From Chenopodium formosanum (Eukaryota; Streptophyta; Magnoliopsida; Caryophyllales; Amaranthaceae), in assembly GCA_024500155.1 (NCBI GenBank), contig CM044871.1, positions 36,620,228 through 36,684,227 of the forward strand: a stretch of DNA of 64,000 nucleotides. The letters run 5' to 3'. Positions 10,751-23,149 of the stretch are shown piece after piece. A program made the position numbers and the translations under genes. Position 1 is the stretch's first letter; each line of letters starts with the position of its first letter. The notes under the pieces were generated by a model, which saw only the letters and a program-made list of their open reading frames with translations, did no database searches and was not told the DNA's origin.

Positions 10751-12640
10751 CTAGTTATGATGTGAATAAGAGGTAGAAGCTCCATCATTAGAAGCAATGT
10801 CCTCAGCAGCACCATCTTTCAGCATGTGATAATTATGATTTCCCACATGGCATTGATCACTAGTTGGTTGATGCTCTTAGGCTCAACTACCTTGCTCTTC
10901 ATCACAAAGCGAGAAATTCTTCATCATCTCATCAAGCTCGATCTTGAGGATTTCTTGGTACTTGCCATAGAGAGGTCCGAACTGAAGCTCAGGATGAACA
11001 AGTTCAAAGGAAGCCTGAAGACGACGAACTCTCGTTTCTTGCCCTAACTCATTAGCTTCGACGCACGCGTCTACAATGTGGACCTAGCCATCTGTTGTTT
11101 GGAGCCAACCCTTCGCTATCTCTTGTTGAGTAGCACCAGTCGTCTTCATCTGCCCTTCAACACTCGCTAACTTTTTCTTTGCGAACTCCAAATCCTCCAA
11201 AGCCGTCTTCAGCTTTTCCTTGACCTGATTTTTTTCTCTTCTGAGCTGGAGCTTCTTTGTGACAGCTACTTTCTTAAGGCTTGTCATCTCTTTGAGCTGC
11301 GACCGTAGGTCGACAACTTGCTTCTTATTGAGTCAACTTCTTGAATAAGTGCATAATTTTCTCGGGCTAGGTGTGTCACTGTAAGCCCACGCTGCGCAAA
11401 TGCGGCGGTATGTACCGAATAATGAAGCAAAGGCATATTAGTCACAGCACAACAAAAAAAAGTAACAATAAGGAAAAAGAGGGTCACAAACCTCAGCCCA
11501 TGACTGTTGCATAATCTTAAACTCATTCTCGTGATTCAAGTCTTTAAAATGATCCGCGTTAACACTCGAATAAAGGTAACTCAAGGTTGACCTAGCACGC
11601 GCCACTTTACCCGAGTTGTCGAGGTCCCAAAAAGAGGCCCTACTAGATGAACTACTACCGTCATCGCGCCTATTCCTTTTAGGGCTTGGTGGACGCTAAG
11701 GGGATGGCGCCATCTGGTCATTGCCTTCTTGCATTGTTGAAGGATGGTATTGTTGATCTTTATGAGCCGCAGTAGAGCTTTGCCTTGGTATCTCGACCGG
11801 AGCTGAGGTAACTTTTCCCTGGGTCCTCTGCAAAATTTACAGATCAATGAGATGTAAACCATCAATTTCATTCGGAGTTAAGAAAGAAAACTAACCAAAG
11901 GTGGAGGAGGTATCTCCCTAGTTTCGTTTTTCAGTAGCTTCCTCATTGCGGCAACTCGTAGGGCCGGGAATTTCGGATTGTTCAATGCATCTGCATCCAT
12001 GAATCCTGCACAAAAGTTGGAAAAGAGTTAAAACAACAATGCAAAGATATCTATAATTATAATACGTGCGGAATACCCCCTTTTATCATACCCTCTGAGA
12101 GGAAGCCATGGCCAATTGTACAAAGCCTCTTCTCATCCTCTAGCAAGGCCCGGTTAGGTATTCAGGTCATTGGTAATTAAACGGAGTCGCCATTGATCAC
12201 GAGATCCTTTGTTTCCAAAAAAAGGGCAACTACAGCCTCCTCCGTCGTTATAGGAGGAATGTCGTAATTCAAACTCAAAATGGGTTCCTCTAAAGTCGGA
12301 ACCAATGGGATGTCCCAAGTATGACAATAAACAAACATAAACTTGCCACGCCAGTTTTTGACATTTGATCTTTTGTTTTGCACCACTTTGAAGCCATTGT
12401 GGATGCGAAATGCCCACCAACCAACAACGAAATTTTCCTTGGAGGGAATCGATTTGAACAAGTTTCTCCAAAGCCTTAAAGTTGGAGTTTGCCCTATCAT
12501 GGAACAAACCACAAAAAAAGAGTACACTTTTAGCTAGGAGTTAGGCGTCGAATTGCAAATGGCTAAGTTGTACTCCCGTAACAAAGTCCTGACAAAAGGG
12601 TGAAGGGTAAAGCGCATTCCCTTCTTCAGTAAATCCCAAT
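10751..12640 (-). pseudogene. PF04195 (putative gypsy-type transposon) protein, 3' part, split by copia
   Basis: Minus-strand exons judged from GT-AG borders: 12640-12092, 12005-11896, 11827-11492 and 11391 to about 10751. The first encodes the PF04195 core (GMRFTLHPFVRTLL, then STPNS, and LRLWRNLFKSIP). The middle exons are Pro/Ser-rich with a basic SPKRNRRDD stretch, and the last is a coiled coil (LTVTHLARENYAL onward). The matching 5' exon is at 34981-35473, on the far side of the copia array. Breaks: a stop after STPNS, stops at about 12178 and 12165 (Gln and Trp in the sister copy), and a frameshift in the coiled coil near 11310. The family's function is unknown; it is usually found with plant gypsy or DNA transposons. 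Confidence 0.72.
12636..12640. other. Copia target-site duplication (left), CCAAT
   Basis: CCAAT directly before LTR b is repeated at 34981-34985 directly after LTR d. The uninterrupted site aaatcCCAATatacgg is seen at 38397-38401. Confidence 0.88.
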
Positions 12641-13857
12641 TGTTGGGGTTAGGTGAGTTCGACCAACCACGGAAACAAACCCGAAAACAAGATCGCACTC
12701 GCAATAAATAAAACCATAAACATAATAAAATTAAACTTATGATTAAGATAAAACGATTACCATTTGGAGCGTGCTTCGCCCAACCAAATGGGCTCTTACT
12801 TGAAACTTGGCCCCGAAAACACGAGATCCTCCGACAGTGTTCCACCGGGAAAAACGACTACCGAATTTTAGGTCCGTTACCTCGAGGTTAGCGAGGTCCA
12901 ACCAAAACCCGAATATTATATGTGTTTAAGAGTTTTTGCAAATGCAATGCTCTATTGAACTCCTACTCAAGCACCATTCCCAAAAACCCAAGTTGGATAT
13001 TTATAGGGAATGGTAAGAGTGGGAATTTCTATCCCATCAATGTGGGACTAAGAAATTCCACAATTTATTTTAAAGCTAAAATAAAATAAATAAGCAAACT
13101 AATAATAATTCTACAAGTGTCATTATACATGTAAAGGGGAGTGAAGACCACTTGGAGAGGGGGACCAAACTTGCTCCCCACTCCTTTATCTCCTTGTGCC
13201 ACATGTCCCTCACCCCTCACATGCTTCCCTATATCAACGACCCTAGCTAGCCCGCGCCATGCCCAGCCACGGCCCAGCCCCGCAATTGGAGATGCGGGTT
13301 GCTACTTGCGGCTAGCAATCCACGCACTCCAAGTGCGGGCTGCTGCTAGCATGCTTGCTACCCTTGGATGTCGCGGCTGCTAGCACGCACCAGCCAGCCT
13401 AGGCTCTGCTTGGTGTGAATGCTGGCCACCATGCCTGCGCATTATGCCCCTAGCACTCGGATTCTTGGGGCATTTCGATGCTTGGGGTATTTTGGGAAAT
13501 ATGGTCGATTTCTTATTATTTGCGCGTCTTGTCATTTACTATTTTTGACTTGACTTCCGACGCTTGGTTTTGACGCTCTAAGCTCGAATTTCCGACGTCT
13601 AAATATTTAATACTTGGGCGACTCATTAGTTTCTTTCGAATTAATTCGTCGAGTCGGTTCGTTCATTGCTTGGGTGTGACCCAAAGGGTTCAGTCAAGAT
13701 TAAGCTTTAATATTAATTATACATTAATTTTATTGATCGAAAACGGCCTCCACCTAGGCATTCCGATCACTTGACCTTAATGAATATATTAGCTTTCTAA
13801 TAATTCTAAACCCACTATCAGAATAATACACTTGTTTGAAGGACACCATTCCTTTAA
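12641..13857 (-). repeat. Copia LTR b
   Basis: 1217 bp, TGTTGGGG to CCTTTAA (C to A at the usual terminal CA). The minus-sense TATA box CTATAAATA is at 12998-13006. It contains GC-rich GCTAGC/GCGGGCTGCTG words around 13250-13400. Confidence 0.9.
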
Positions 13858-14720
13858 ATCTCCCACTTTTCCTTCTGGACAAGTGAGCATTCAGTGTATA
13901 GCCCCTTTCCTATGTCTCTTCATGAACTACACGGTAAGGTTATTCGTCATCCCTGCTACATCCAGAAGTTTTTCTTGAAATCCGAGTTTGACTGTCAATA
14001 AGCAGATGATTTCAAAATCCATCTGAGCACGGCCATGCATTTTCACAGTCTCGCTCTTCGAGAGGCCTTGTAAACAACAAGATATGTTCCTTATTATTAG
14101 TAGGGGGACATTCCGAGTCTTGTAATGTAGCTTAAGAGGACCTAGCCGCCTGATTGCTGTCGTTATAATCCCAAATTACGGCCGATGTTTGACCGACATA
14201 AAAAATGGATTAGTACTCAAATAAGAGACCTTACAATACTCATTGTCAAGGAAAAGAAATCCGTTAGCAATAATGAGAAATATACTTATAACGATTTTGA
14301 ATCTCTTAAATTATTCTCATAGGTCGATCCAGTATGGTTCTAAACCAATACATGTGCAAATGATTCATGACAATCATGTCCTTGTAGCGCATGAAAAGGT
14401 GCTATAAATAAAACTACACGCTAATCTCAACTGGCCATTAATCGTCCATTGTTTAAATGCCCTCGATTAGGGATAATTTTTCGATTATAATATTCAACGT
14501 TCACTTAATAGGTGTTTCCTTATCAAGACTTGTCTTGATACCCTATTTTGAATATTCTTTAAATTGAATGGACTCATTATTTAATACTAAACCACAATTA
14601 AATAGAAACAGAGGGATTTAAATTACATGAAAATTTAATTACTCCAAAACTGATTGGTTTATCATAGTGTTTTACATCAACATTGTCCAAAATTTAATCA
14701 AAACACTAAAATAAGGAAAT
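13858..14720 (-). other. Copia 1 3' untranslated region with polypurine tract
   Basis: Non-coding sequence between the end of pol and LTR b. On the minus strand AAAAGTGGGAGAT next to the LTR is a typical copia polypurine tract. It matches 22270-23149 throughout. Confidence 0.75.
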
Positions 14721-17700
14721 CAAAGCCAATTTCCAATGTGCTTGATTCCCATTGCCTCAACGTGTTTGTTGTGCTTCACTTGAGATAAAGGTTTAGTGAG
14801 TGGATCGGCTACGTTATCATCCGTTCCAACCTTGCAAATTCTGATTTCACCTTCTGTTTTCCATTCTCTAATCATGTGAAATCGCCTTTTGACATGTTTG
14901 ACCTTCTGATGTTCTCGTGGCTCTCTGGCCTGAACAATAGCCCCATCGTTGTTACAATATCAAGTTCCCCAATGAACTTGCGAATCCAAATTGCCTTCTT
15001 AGCTGCCTTAGATGCTGCTAAGTGTTCGGCTTAAGTTGTAGAATCAGCAGTTGTGCTTTTCTTAGCACTCTTCCAACTAAACGCTCCTCCATTGAGATAG
15101 AATATGTATCTAGACTGTGACTTGAAGTCGTCTCTATATGTCTAGAAGCTTGCGTCGGTGTAACCCTCAATAACCAATTCATCTTTACCACCATAGACTA
15201 AGAATATATCCTTGTTCCCTTTCAGATACTTTAGGATATTCTTGGTCGTAGTCCAATGCGCCTCTCCTAGGTCTGATTGGTATCGGCTCATAGCGCTCAA
15301 GGAATACGATACATCTGGCCTAGTACATATCATAGCATACATGATCGATCCAATAAGAGAAGCATATGGAATCTCATTCATCCTTTCCTGCTGATCAGGT
15401 GTCTTTGGACACTGATTCTTGCTTAGGGTTATGCCATGCGACATGGGTAGGTGGCCTCTCTTGGCTCCTTCCATGTTGAATAGAGCAAGTCACTTATCAA
15501 TATAAGTACTTTGACTCAATTCTACCATCCTCTTTGATCTATCCCTATTGATCTTGATGCCTAATATGTACTGAGCCTCTCCCAAGTCTTTCATTGAAAA
15601 ACATTTTCCGAGCCAAGCATTTATAGACTCTAATAACGGAATGCTGTTTCCAATGAGCTAAATGTCATGGACATATAAGACTAGGAAGGCGATGCCATTC
15701 CCACTGACCTTCTTGTAATCACAAGACTCATTTAAATTTTTGATAAAACCAAACTTACTAATGGCTTCATCAAATCACAGATTCTAACTTCTGCTTGCTT
15801 GCTTTAATCCATAAATGGATTTCTTAAGCTTTCATACCTTTTCAGAGTTGTTTTGGTCGACAAAACCTTCAAGCTGTGTAATATACACATTTTCTTCAAA
15901 AATGCCATTTTCTTCAAGCTGTGTAATATACACATTTTCTTCAAAAATGAATACATTTCCATCTTCTTCGGTTTTCAAGTTGAAAATCCACTTACACCCA
16001 ATAGGTATGTAGCCTTCGGGTAAGTCAACCAAGTCTCAAACTTGATTGTCAAACATAGAATCCATTTCAGATCTCATGGCCACTTGCCATTTAGTAGAGT
16101 CGGTGCTTGCCATCGCTTGCTTGTAGGTTGCTGGTTCATCTCCATCCATGATTAGGATGTCCTGATTCTTGATTTAAAACAATCCGAGATATCTATCAGG
16201 TTGAGATCTCGGCCTCTTAGACCTACGTAGGGTAATGGATTGAGCATTTGCATTGTCGATTCGAATTTGCATATTTTGACCTTCGTCAACAGATGCTACT
16301 TGAGCACTTTGACTGTCATTTTTATTTTGTTGCTCATCTTCACGAACTTCGTCCAGTTCGATTTTCCTCCGACTTGTCATTTTGGAAAGGTGCTCCTTCT
16401 CCAAAAAGACACCATCGCGAGCAACAAAAACTATGTTCTCTGATTTGTTGTAGAAGTAATACCCTTTGGTTTCTTTTAGGTAGCCCATAATGTAAACCTT
16501 ATCAGATTTGGGAAGAAGCTTGTCAGAAATCAATTTCTTGACGTATGCTTTGCATCCCCATATCTTTAAAAAGTAAACCTAGGAGGTTTGTTCGTCCATA
16601 ATTCGTATGAAGTCTTTCCTACAGCTTTCGATGGAGCACGGTTCAGTGTTAGTGCCGCAGTTAAAAGTGCATGTCCCCAGAAAGAGATAGGAAGATCACT
16701 AAGACCCATGGTTGATCGTACCTTGTCTAACAAGGTTTGATTTCTACGTTCGAATACCCCATTCCATTGTGGCATTCCTGGAGGTGTATGTTCTGAAAGT
16801 ATGCCCTGATTTTTCAAATGGTCATCGAATTCTTGGCTCAAGTATTCACCTCCTCGATCCGATCGAAGGGCTTTGATTTTCTTGCCAAGCTTATTTTCCA
16901 CCTTACTCTGAAATTTTTTGAACTTGTCAAACGATTCAGATTTGTGCGACATTACGTCGACATAGCCATATCTACTATAGTCGTCTGTGAAGGTGATGAA
17001 ATATCGGTGTTTGTTTCTTTTGGCGGAGCTTATTGGTCCACATACATCGGTATGTATTAAACCTAATAAATCACCTGCTCTTTCTCCTAATTTGGAGAAT
17101 GGATGCTTTATCATCTTGCCTAATAAACATCCTTCACAATTCTCAAAAGATTCTAAATCGAAAGAATCAAGAATGCCTTATGGTCTTAACTCTTTTGGTA
17201 GTGTTATTTACATTAAAAGCTTGTTTGTCTAAAGAAAGCAGATAAAGACCCTTTTCAGAATGTGCGATACCATATAAATCATTATCGAGATAAAATGAAC
17301 ATTCGTTGTCTTTTACTCGAAATTAAAAACCTTTGGCGTCCAACGCCGAAATTGAAATGATGTTTTTGGTAATAATGGGAACATAGTAACAACTGTCAAA
17401 GTCCAAAACAAGCCCAGAGGGCAAAGACAAACTGAGAGTTCCAATGAATACGACTCCAATTCTGGCTCTATTGCTGACCCGGAGTTTAACCCCTCCCTTC
17501 TCTAGCTTCCTAACGTTCCTTAGTCCCTGAGAATTGGAACAAAGGTGTGAGCCACATCCGTTATCTAATACCCAAGATGTTCAGCTAGTGAAGTTTAAGT
17601 CTATAACAAATATACCTGATTTAGAAGCAACGGTTATGTTCTTCTTATCTTCCTTGAATTTAAGGAAATATCTCTTCCAATGTCCCTTATTCTTACAATA

Positions 17701-18481
17701 GAAGCATTCGGAATCAGATTTAGAAGATGCTACCTTCTTCTCCTTGTTGTCCATGGTAGCTTTCGGCTTAGGCGGAAAGTTCTTCTTACCTTTCCCCTTG
17801 AAGCCTTTCTTCTTCTTGCCCATGTGCTTGAACGTCTAGCCCTTTTTCACCATGAGCATATCATGTTTTCCCTTATCCTTGAGCGTTTGCTCGGCTTGCT
17901 TCAACATACCATGAAGCTCAATGAGGGTTTTGTCCATGTTGTGCATATTATAGTTCATTTTGAACTGATCATAGTCTTTGTGCAGCGAGTGGAGAATGAT
18001 GTCAATTGCCAACTCAGTTGAGTACCTTGCATAAAGCTTTCCCATGTTATCCAATAATCCTCTCATTTTGATTACATGTGGGCTGACTGACTCTTCTTCC
18101 TTGAGCTTGCTCTCAAGCATCTGTATGTGGCATTCAAACTTTTCGGTTCGGGCCTACTCTTGGAACATATTCTTGCAGCTCATAAATGATCTCAAAAGCT
18201 GTCTTCTTCTCAAAGAAACTCTTTTGAAGTTCGCGAGATATTGTGGCCAACATGATGCATTTGACATCCCGATTAGCAATTTGCCATCTGTTTAGGGCAA
18301 CCTGATTCACTTCCTCATTAGGAGCATCGGGCATTTCCTCATCAAGGACATATTCCTTTTGCTCTTGCATGAGAACAATTCACAAATTTCTTTGCCAATC
18401 AAGAAAATTTGGCCCACTCAACTTCTTCGTGTCGAGAATTTAGCGTAATGAAAACTGGTTATTAGAGTATCTTGAATACAT
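14721..18481 (-). pseudogene. Copia 1 gag-pol, heavily broken
   Basis: The reading frame starts at the ATG at 18481 by homology with copia 2 and ends at the stop 14721-14723 (GIKHIGNWL). Gag fragments lie at 18370-17836, and a zinc knuckle at about 17720 whose last ligand is Phe (CFYCKNKGHWKRYF). The integrase core, 17114-16566, keeps all three acidic residues (HTDVCGP, RSDRGGEY, NGVFERRN). RT and RNase H follow. Damage: early gag stops, loss of the integrase HHCC finger segment (about 85 bp missing at 17187), and an RT deletion replaced by a tandemly doubled segment near 15880-15945. The RT centre is YVHD followed by a stop, instead of YVDD. A deletion of about 37 bp near 14960 affects RNase H. 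Confidence 0.88.
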
Positions 18482-21022
18482 GATTCTACAATTGAAAGAA
18501 TTTTAATAAAAAACCATTCATAATACTTAAATAAGATTGAGTTTAATTCATGCATATTCCAAACTTATTTAACCTCTTATTCACACTTAAAATTGAACCC
18601 TTTTTGTGAAAATAAGTCGATTCCAAGATCCAAGAAAACAATGAGTAGCTAAGCATACTTTGGCTTGTCTTAGCACTCAATCTCCAAAGGTATGAGTCTA
18701 GGGATTGGTAGTGATGTCTCTCTTTGGCGTAGCCTATCACTACTCTCAATAGGTTGATAAGTGTTGTTTTGGAATAGCAATTTTACTCAATATTTAGGGA
18801 CCTAGGGTTTCTATATTGGTTGATTTAAGTGAACTTAATTAATCATCACAACATTTGAAATCTTAAACATGCATCTAACATATAATTCATATATAAATAA
18901 TCATGAATATGTAAAGCAAAAGCATTTTGATGCATATTGGCAACTAGCATGACCCCTTGAAGTCTTCAAGTCATCAAAAGGTCTTCTTTTGCAACTTTAT
19001 GGCTTTGTCTTCCAAGAACCTCCATCTTCAAGACTTGACCATAATTATGCAATACTAGTAACTATAATCAGGACTAATCTAAATATTAGGTACAAAAATA
19101 CTCAACGGTACGCAGACCGTATTTAGATTTACAAAAATATATTACGGATTGCAGTCCGTATTTTCTATCCTAATCGGGCCCCACTAGTTGCCATTTTTAT
19201 AAAAACAATGAGAGAATATACATTCAATTCATCCATTCACTATTTGTGAAAGGCCCATGCATATTAAAAATTTAAACAAGTAACAATGCATAAACATGCG
19301 ATAACTAGTAACTAATCTAGTTGGTTAATCCAATTAACACGCCCAATTAAAACTAGTCAAATTTGTTTTAACCGATTATGTAAATAAGCGCAAGTAATAT
19401 TTGAAGCTCCCACAAAATTCCGCATCCATCTAAATTAATCCAATTAATTAAGACGGTAAAACCCAATTATTATCCAAAATAAAATTTGCAAACGCCGCTC
19501 TCGAAAAACTGAGGCCTAGCCTCCAAAATTTATTAACATAATTAAAATAAAATTAGAATAATAAAATAATTAAAACGGCAAAATAAACAAACACGAAGCC
19601 AACCGTACTCAAGTGGTTCACGCACTACATACGTGCCTTATGAAAGTCAAGGTTGGTTAACAACCCTGCACTATACGGCTTGGCGCACGTGCCTTCACAA
19701 CCCCACGTAGCACTAGCTAGGTACACCCTAGTAGCGTTTGCTACGGGTTACAAGGTGCTAGACAAAAGGGCACGGCTGCTTGCCCCTAAACACCAAAACA
19801 CCAAGCACATATACGCACTAAAACGCTCGCACACCCCACGCACATGGCCGCACGTATCGAGCATCCATTTGGCAGCCACATGCGGGCTGCTATGTAGCCC
19901 GGCTAGCCAAGGGAGGCTTCGCCTCGATTTGCGTGCCATAGCCTCGGGATTTTAATTCCAATTTTCGCGTGACAATTTATTAATTCTAAATTAATTTTAG
20001 AACTAATTTTCATAAGAAAAATTGAAAATTTAAACAAGTCTAACTTAAATAAAAAAATCATCCAAGTGCATGTAACCAAAATTATTTCCAAGAACCAATC
20101 TTTAATAAAATTGGTTTAACTTAGTGCAACAAAAATAAGAGGGCAATCACTCACTTTCAATTTAATTAATTTAAATTAATCTTCATATTTTGACAAAATA
20201 AAAGGGTGTTGGAAAAATGAACATAAGTTTAATAAACATTCCAACTTTGATACTTGTGAATCTTTGAAATATTATATCTTCCAATATGAAGATAAACAAA
20301 TTTCTATCACTAGTTTCAAGCTTAATGATTCCAATCAACTATAAAATGATTAAATCAACAAAGTTTATCAAAAATTCATGGAATTTAATAACTCAATGTT
20401 TCAATCACTTAACATAATTAAAGATTGAATCTTTAGTACTTGGAAGCCTCAAAGAACAACAATTTCACACTTAATGCAATTAATTAGCAATTATGTGAAA
20501 AATAAAACCAAGCTTTCAAACACAAATTACCACCAAGTAATCATGACTAAAGAGGTTTAAAACTGCATATAAAATATGTATTGAACCAATCACATAACCA
20601 CCATAAATATGAAATTAATTTTCAAGGTTAGAATTAATCATGCCTAAAGAGGTTTAAAACTGCATATAAAATATGTATTGAACCAATCACAAAACCACCA
20701 TAAATATGAAAATAATTTTCAAGGTTAGAAAGACTTAAATTTTTTTTCGTAAAAACAAAAAACCCCTCGAAAAATGCATTTCTGGTCGTTTTTTGGCTAA
20801 AAAACGAGTCCTATAAAGATAAAACTATATCCAGAATGCCTTTTCCACCCAAAATTCACTATTTTTGGGTCGAAATCTGGGTTCAGGAGCTGAAGTCAGC
20901 TTTAATACGAGGTTAAAATGGATAAAACGAACTACTAATCTAATTAGCAACTTATAACTAGAATAATTAAGCCATACAAATACCTTTAAAAATATTATGA
21001 TTATTTAAAAATAAACGAGCGA
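18482..21022 (-). other. Copia 1 leader, with a 98-bp tandem duplication
   Basis: An unusually long 5' untranslated leader of about 2.5 kb lies between the primer site and gag. A unit of about 98 bp is duplicated in tandem (20538-20635 and 20636-20735) only in this copy. I see no conserved ORF. Confidence 0.7.
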
Positions 21023-21035
21023 GACTCTGATACCA
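21023..21035 (-). other. Copia 1 primer-binding site (initiator Met tRNA)
   Basis: The minus strand reads TGGTATCAGAGTC one base after the LTR end CCCCAACA. This is complementary to the 3' end of initiator-Met tRNA, as in most copia elements. Confidence 0.85.
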
Positions 21036-21036
21036 C

Positions 21037-22269
21037 TGTTGGGGTTTGATGAGTCCGACTCACCGCGGAAACAAACCCTAAAACAAGACCGCAATCACAA
21101 TAAATAAAACAATAAATATAATTAAATTAATCACAAGATTAAGATAAAATGATTACCTTTTGGAGCGTGCTTCGCCCGACCGAATGGCCTCTTACTTGAA
21201 AGCTTAGCCCCGAAAACACAAGAGCCTCCGACGGAGATCCACCTGCAAAAACGACTACCGACTTTTAGGTCCGTTACCTCGAGGTTAGCGAGGTCCGACA
21301 AAAACCCGAGTATTTTATGAGTTTAAAAGTTTTTGCATGTTTAATGCTCTATTGAACTCCTACTCAAGCACCATTCCCAAAAACCCAAGGTGGGTATTTA
21401 TAGGGAATGGTGAGAGTGGGAATTTATATCCCATCATTGTGGGACTATGAAATTCCACCATTTATTTTAAAGCTAAAATAAAATAAATAATCAAACTAAT
21501 AATAAATCTACAAGTGTCATTATTACATGTAAAGGGAAGTTAGGACCACTTGGAGATGGAGGGAAAAAACTTGCTCCCCACTTTTTTCTCTCCTTGTGCC
21601 ACATGTCCCTCACCCTCACATGCTTCCCCATATCAACGACCATAGCTAACCCGCGGCATGCCCTGCCACAATCTAGCCCCACACTTGGAGATGCGGGCTG
21701 CTACTTGCGGCTAGCAATCCACGCCCTCTAAGTGCGGGCTGCTGCTAGCATGCTTCCTGTCCTTGGATGCCGCGACTGCTGGCAATGGTGCGCTAGCACG
21801 CACTAGCCAGCCTTTGCTCTGCTTGGTGCGCATGCCAGCCACCATGCTTGCGCATTATGCCCTAGAACTCGGATGCTTTGGGCATTCCGATGCTAGGGGT
21901 ATTTTGGGAAATATTGTCGATTTATTATTATTTGCGCGTCTCTTGATTTACTATTTTTGACTCGACTTCGGACGCTCGGTTTTGACGCTCTAAGTTCGAA
22001 TTTCTGACTTCTAAATATTTAATACTCGGGCGACTCATTAATTTCTTCCAAATTAATTCGTCGAGTCTGTCCGTTCATTGCTTGGGTGTGACCGGAAGGG
22101 TTCAGTCAAGATTAGGCTGTAATATTAATTATACATTAATATTACTGATCGGAAACGGCCTCCACCTAAGCATTCCGATCACTTGACCTTAATGAATATA
22201 TTAGCTTTCTAATAATTTTAAACCCTATGTCATAATAATACACTTGTTTGAAGGACACCATTCCTTTCA
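21037..22269 (-). repeat. Copia LTR c, shared by copia 1 and copia 2
   Basis: 1233 bp from TGTTGGGG to CCTTTCA. It is the 5' LTR of copia 1 (primer site at its left edge) and the 3' LTR of copia 2 (polypurine tract at its right edge). Confidence 0.9.
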
Positions 22270-23149
22270 ATCTTTCACTTGTCCTTTCGGACAACTGAGC
22301 ATTCAGTGTATAGCCCCTTTCCTATGTCTCTTCATGTCTCTTTTTGAAATAAAGTGTAAGGTTATTCGTCATCCCTGTTACGTCCATAAGTGTTTCTCGA
22401 AATCCAAGTTTGACTGTTAATAAGAAGAAGATTTCCAAAATCCATTTGAGCACGGCCATGCATTTTCACAATCTCGCTCTTTGAGGGGCCTTGTAAACAA
22501 CAAGACATGTTCCCTATTATTAGTAGGGGGACATTCCTAGTCTTTTAATGTAGCTTCTCTTAACAAGAGGACCTAGCCGCCTGATAGGCATCGTTATAAT
22601 TTCCAATTACGGTAGACGTTTGACCAACATAAAAAACGGACTAGTACTGAAAAAAGAGACCTCACAATACTTATGGTTAAGGAAAAGAAATTCAATAGCA
22701 ATAATGAGAAATAAACTTATGACGATTTTGAATCTCTTAAAGTATTCTCATAGGTCGATCCAGTATGGTTCCAAACCAATATCTGTGCAAATGATTCATG
22801 ACAATCATGTCTTTGTAGCACATGAAACGGTGCTATAAATCAAACTACACACTAATCTCAATTGGTCGTTAATCGTCCATTATTTAAATGACCTTAATTA
22901 GGGATAATATTATAATATAATATTCAACGTTCACTTAATAGGTGTATCCTTATCAAGACTGGTCTTGATACCTTTTTTTGAATATTCTTTAAATCAAATG
23001 GACTCATTATTTAATTCTAAACCACAATTAAATAGAAACTGAGTGATTTAAATTGCATGAAAATTTAATTACTCCAAAACTGAATGGTTTATCATAGTGT
23101 TTTACATCAACATTGTCAAAAATTTAATTAAAACAATAAAATAAGGAAA
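22270..23149 (-). other. Copia 2 3' untranslated region with polypurine tract
   Basis: Starts next to LTR c with a purine tract on the minus strand (GGACAAGTGAAAGAT). It is collinear with 13858-14720. No gene is visible. Confidence 0.75.

Larger units (their letters stand above)
9209..12640 (-). repeat. Repeat unit X1 (PF04195-gene unit)
   Basis: This 3.43-kb segment starts CCAATATACGG and ends AAATCCCAAT, and is closely similar to 34981-38401. In the minus direction it carries the 3' part of a PF04195-type gene, then a 48-bp repeat array, then the 5' part of the next copy of that gene. Copia LTRs abut it on both sides at CCAAT. Confidence 0.85.
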
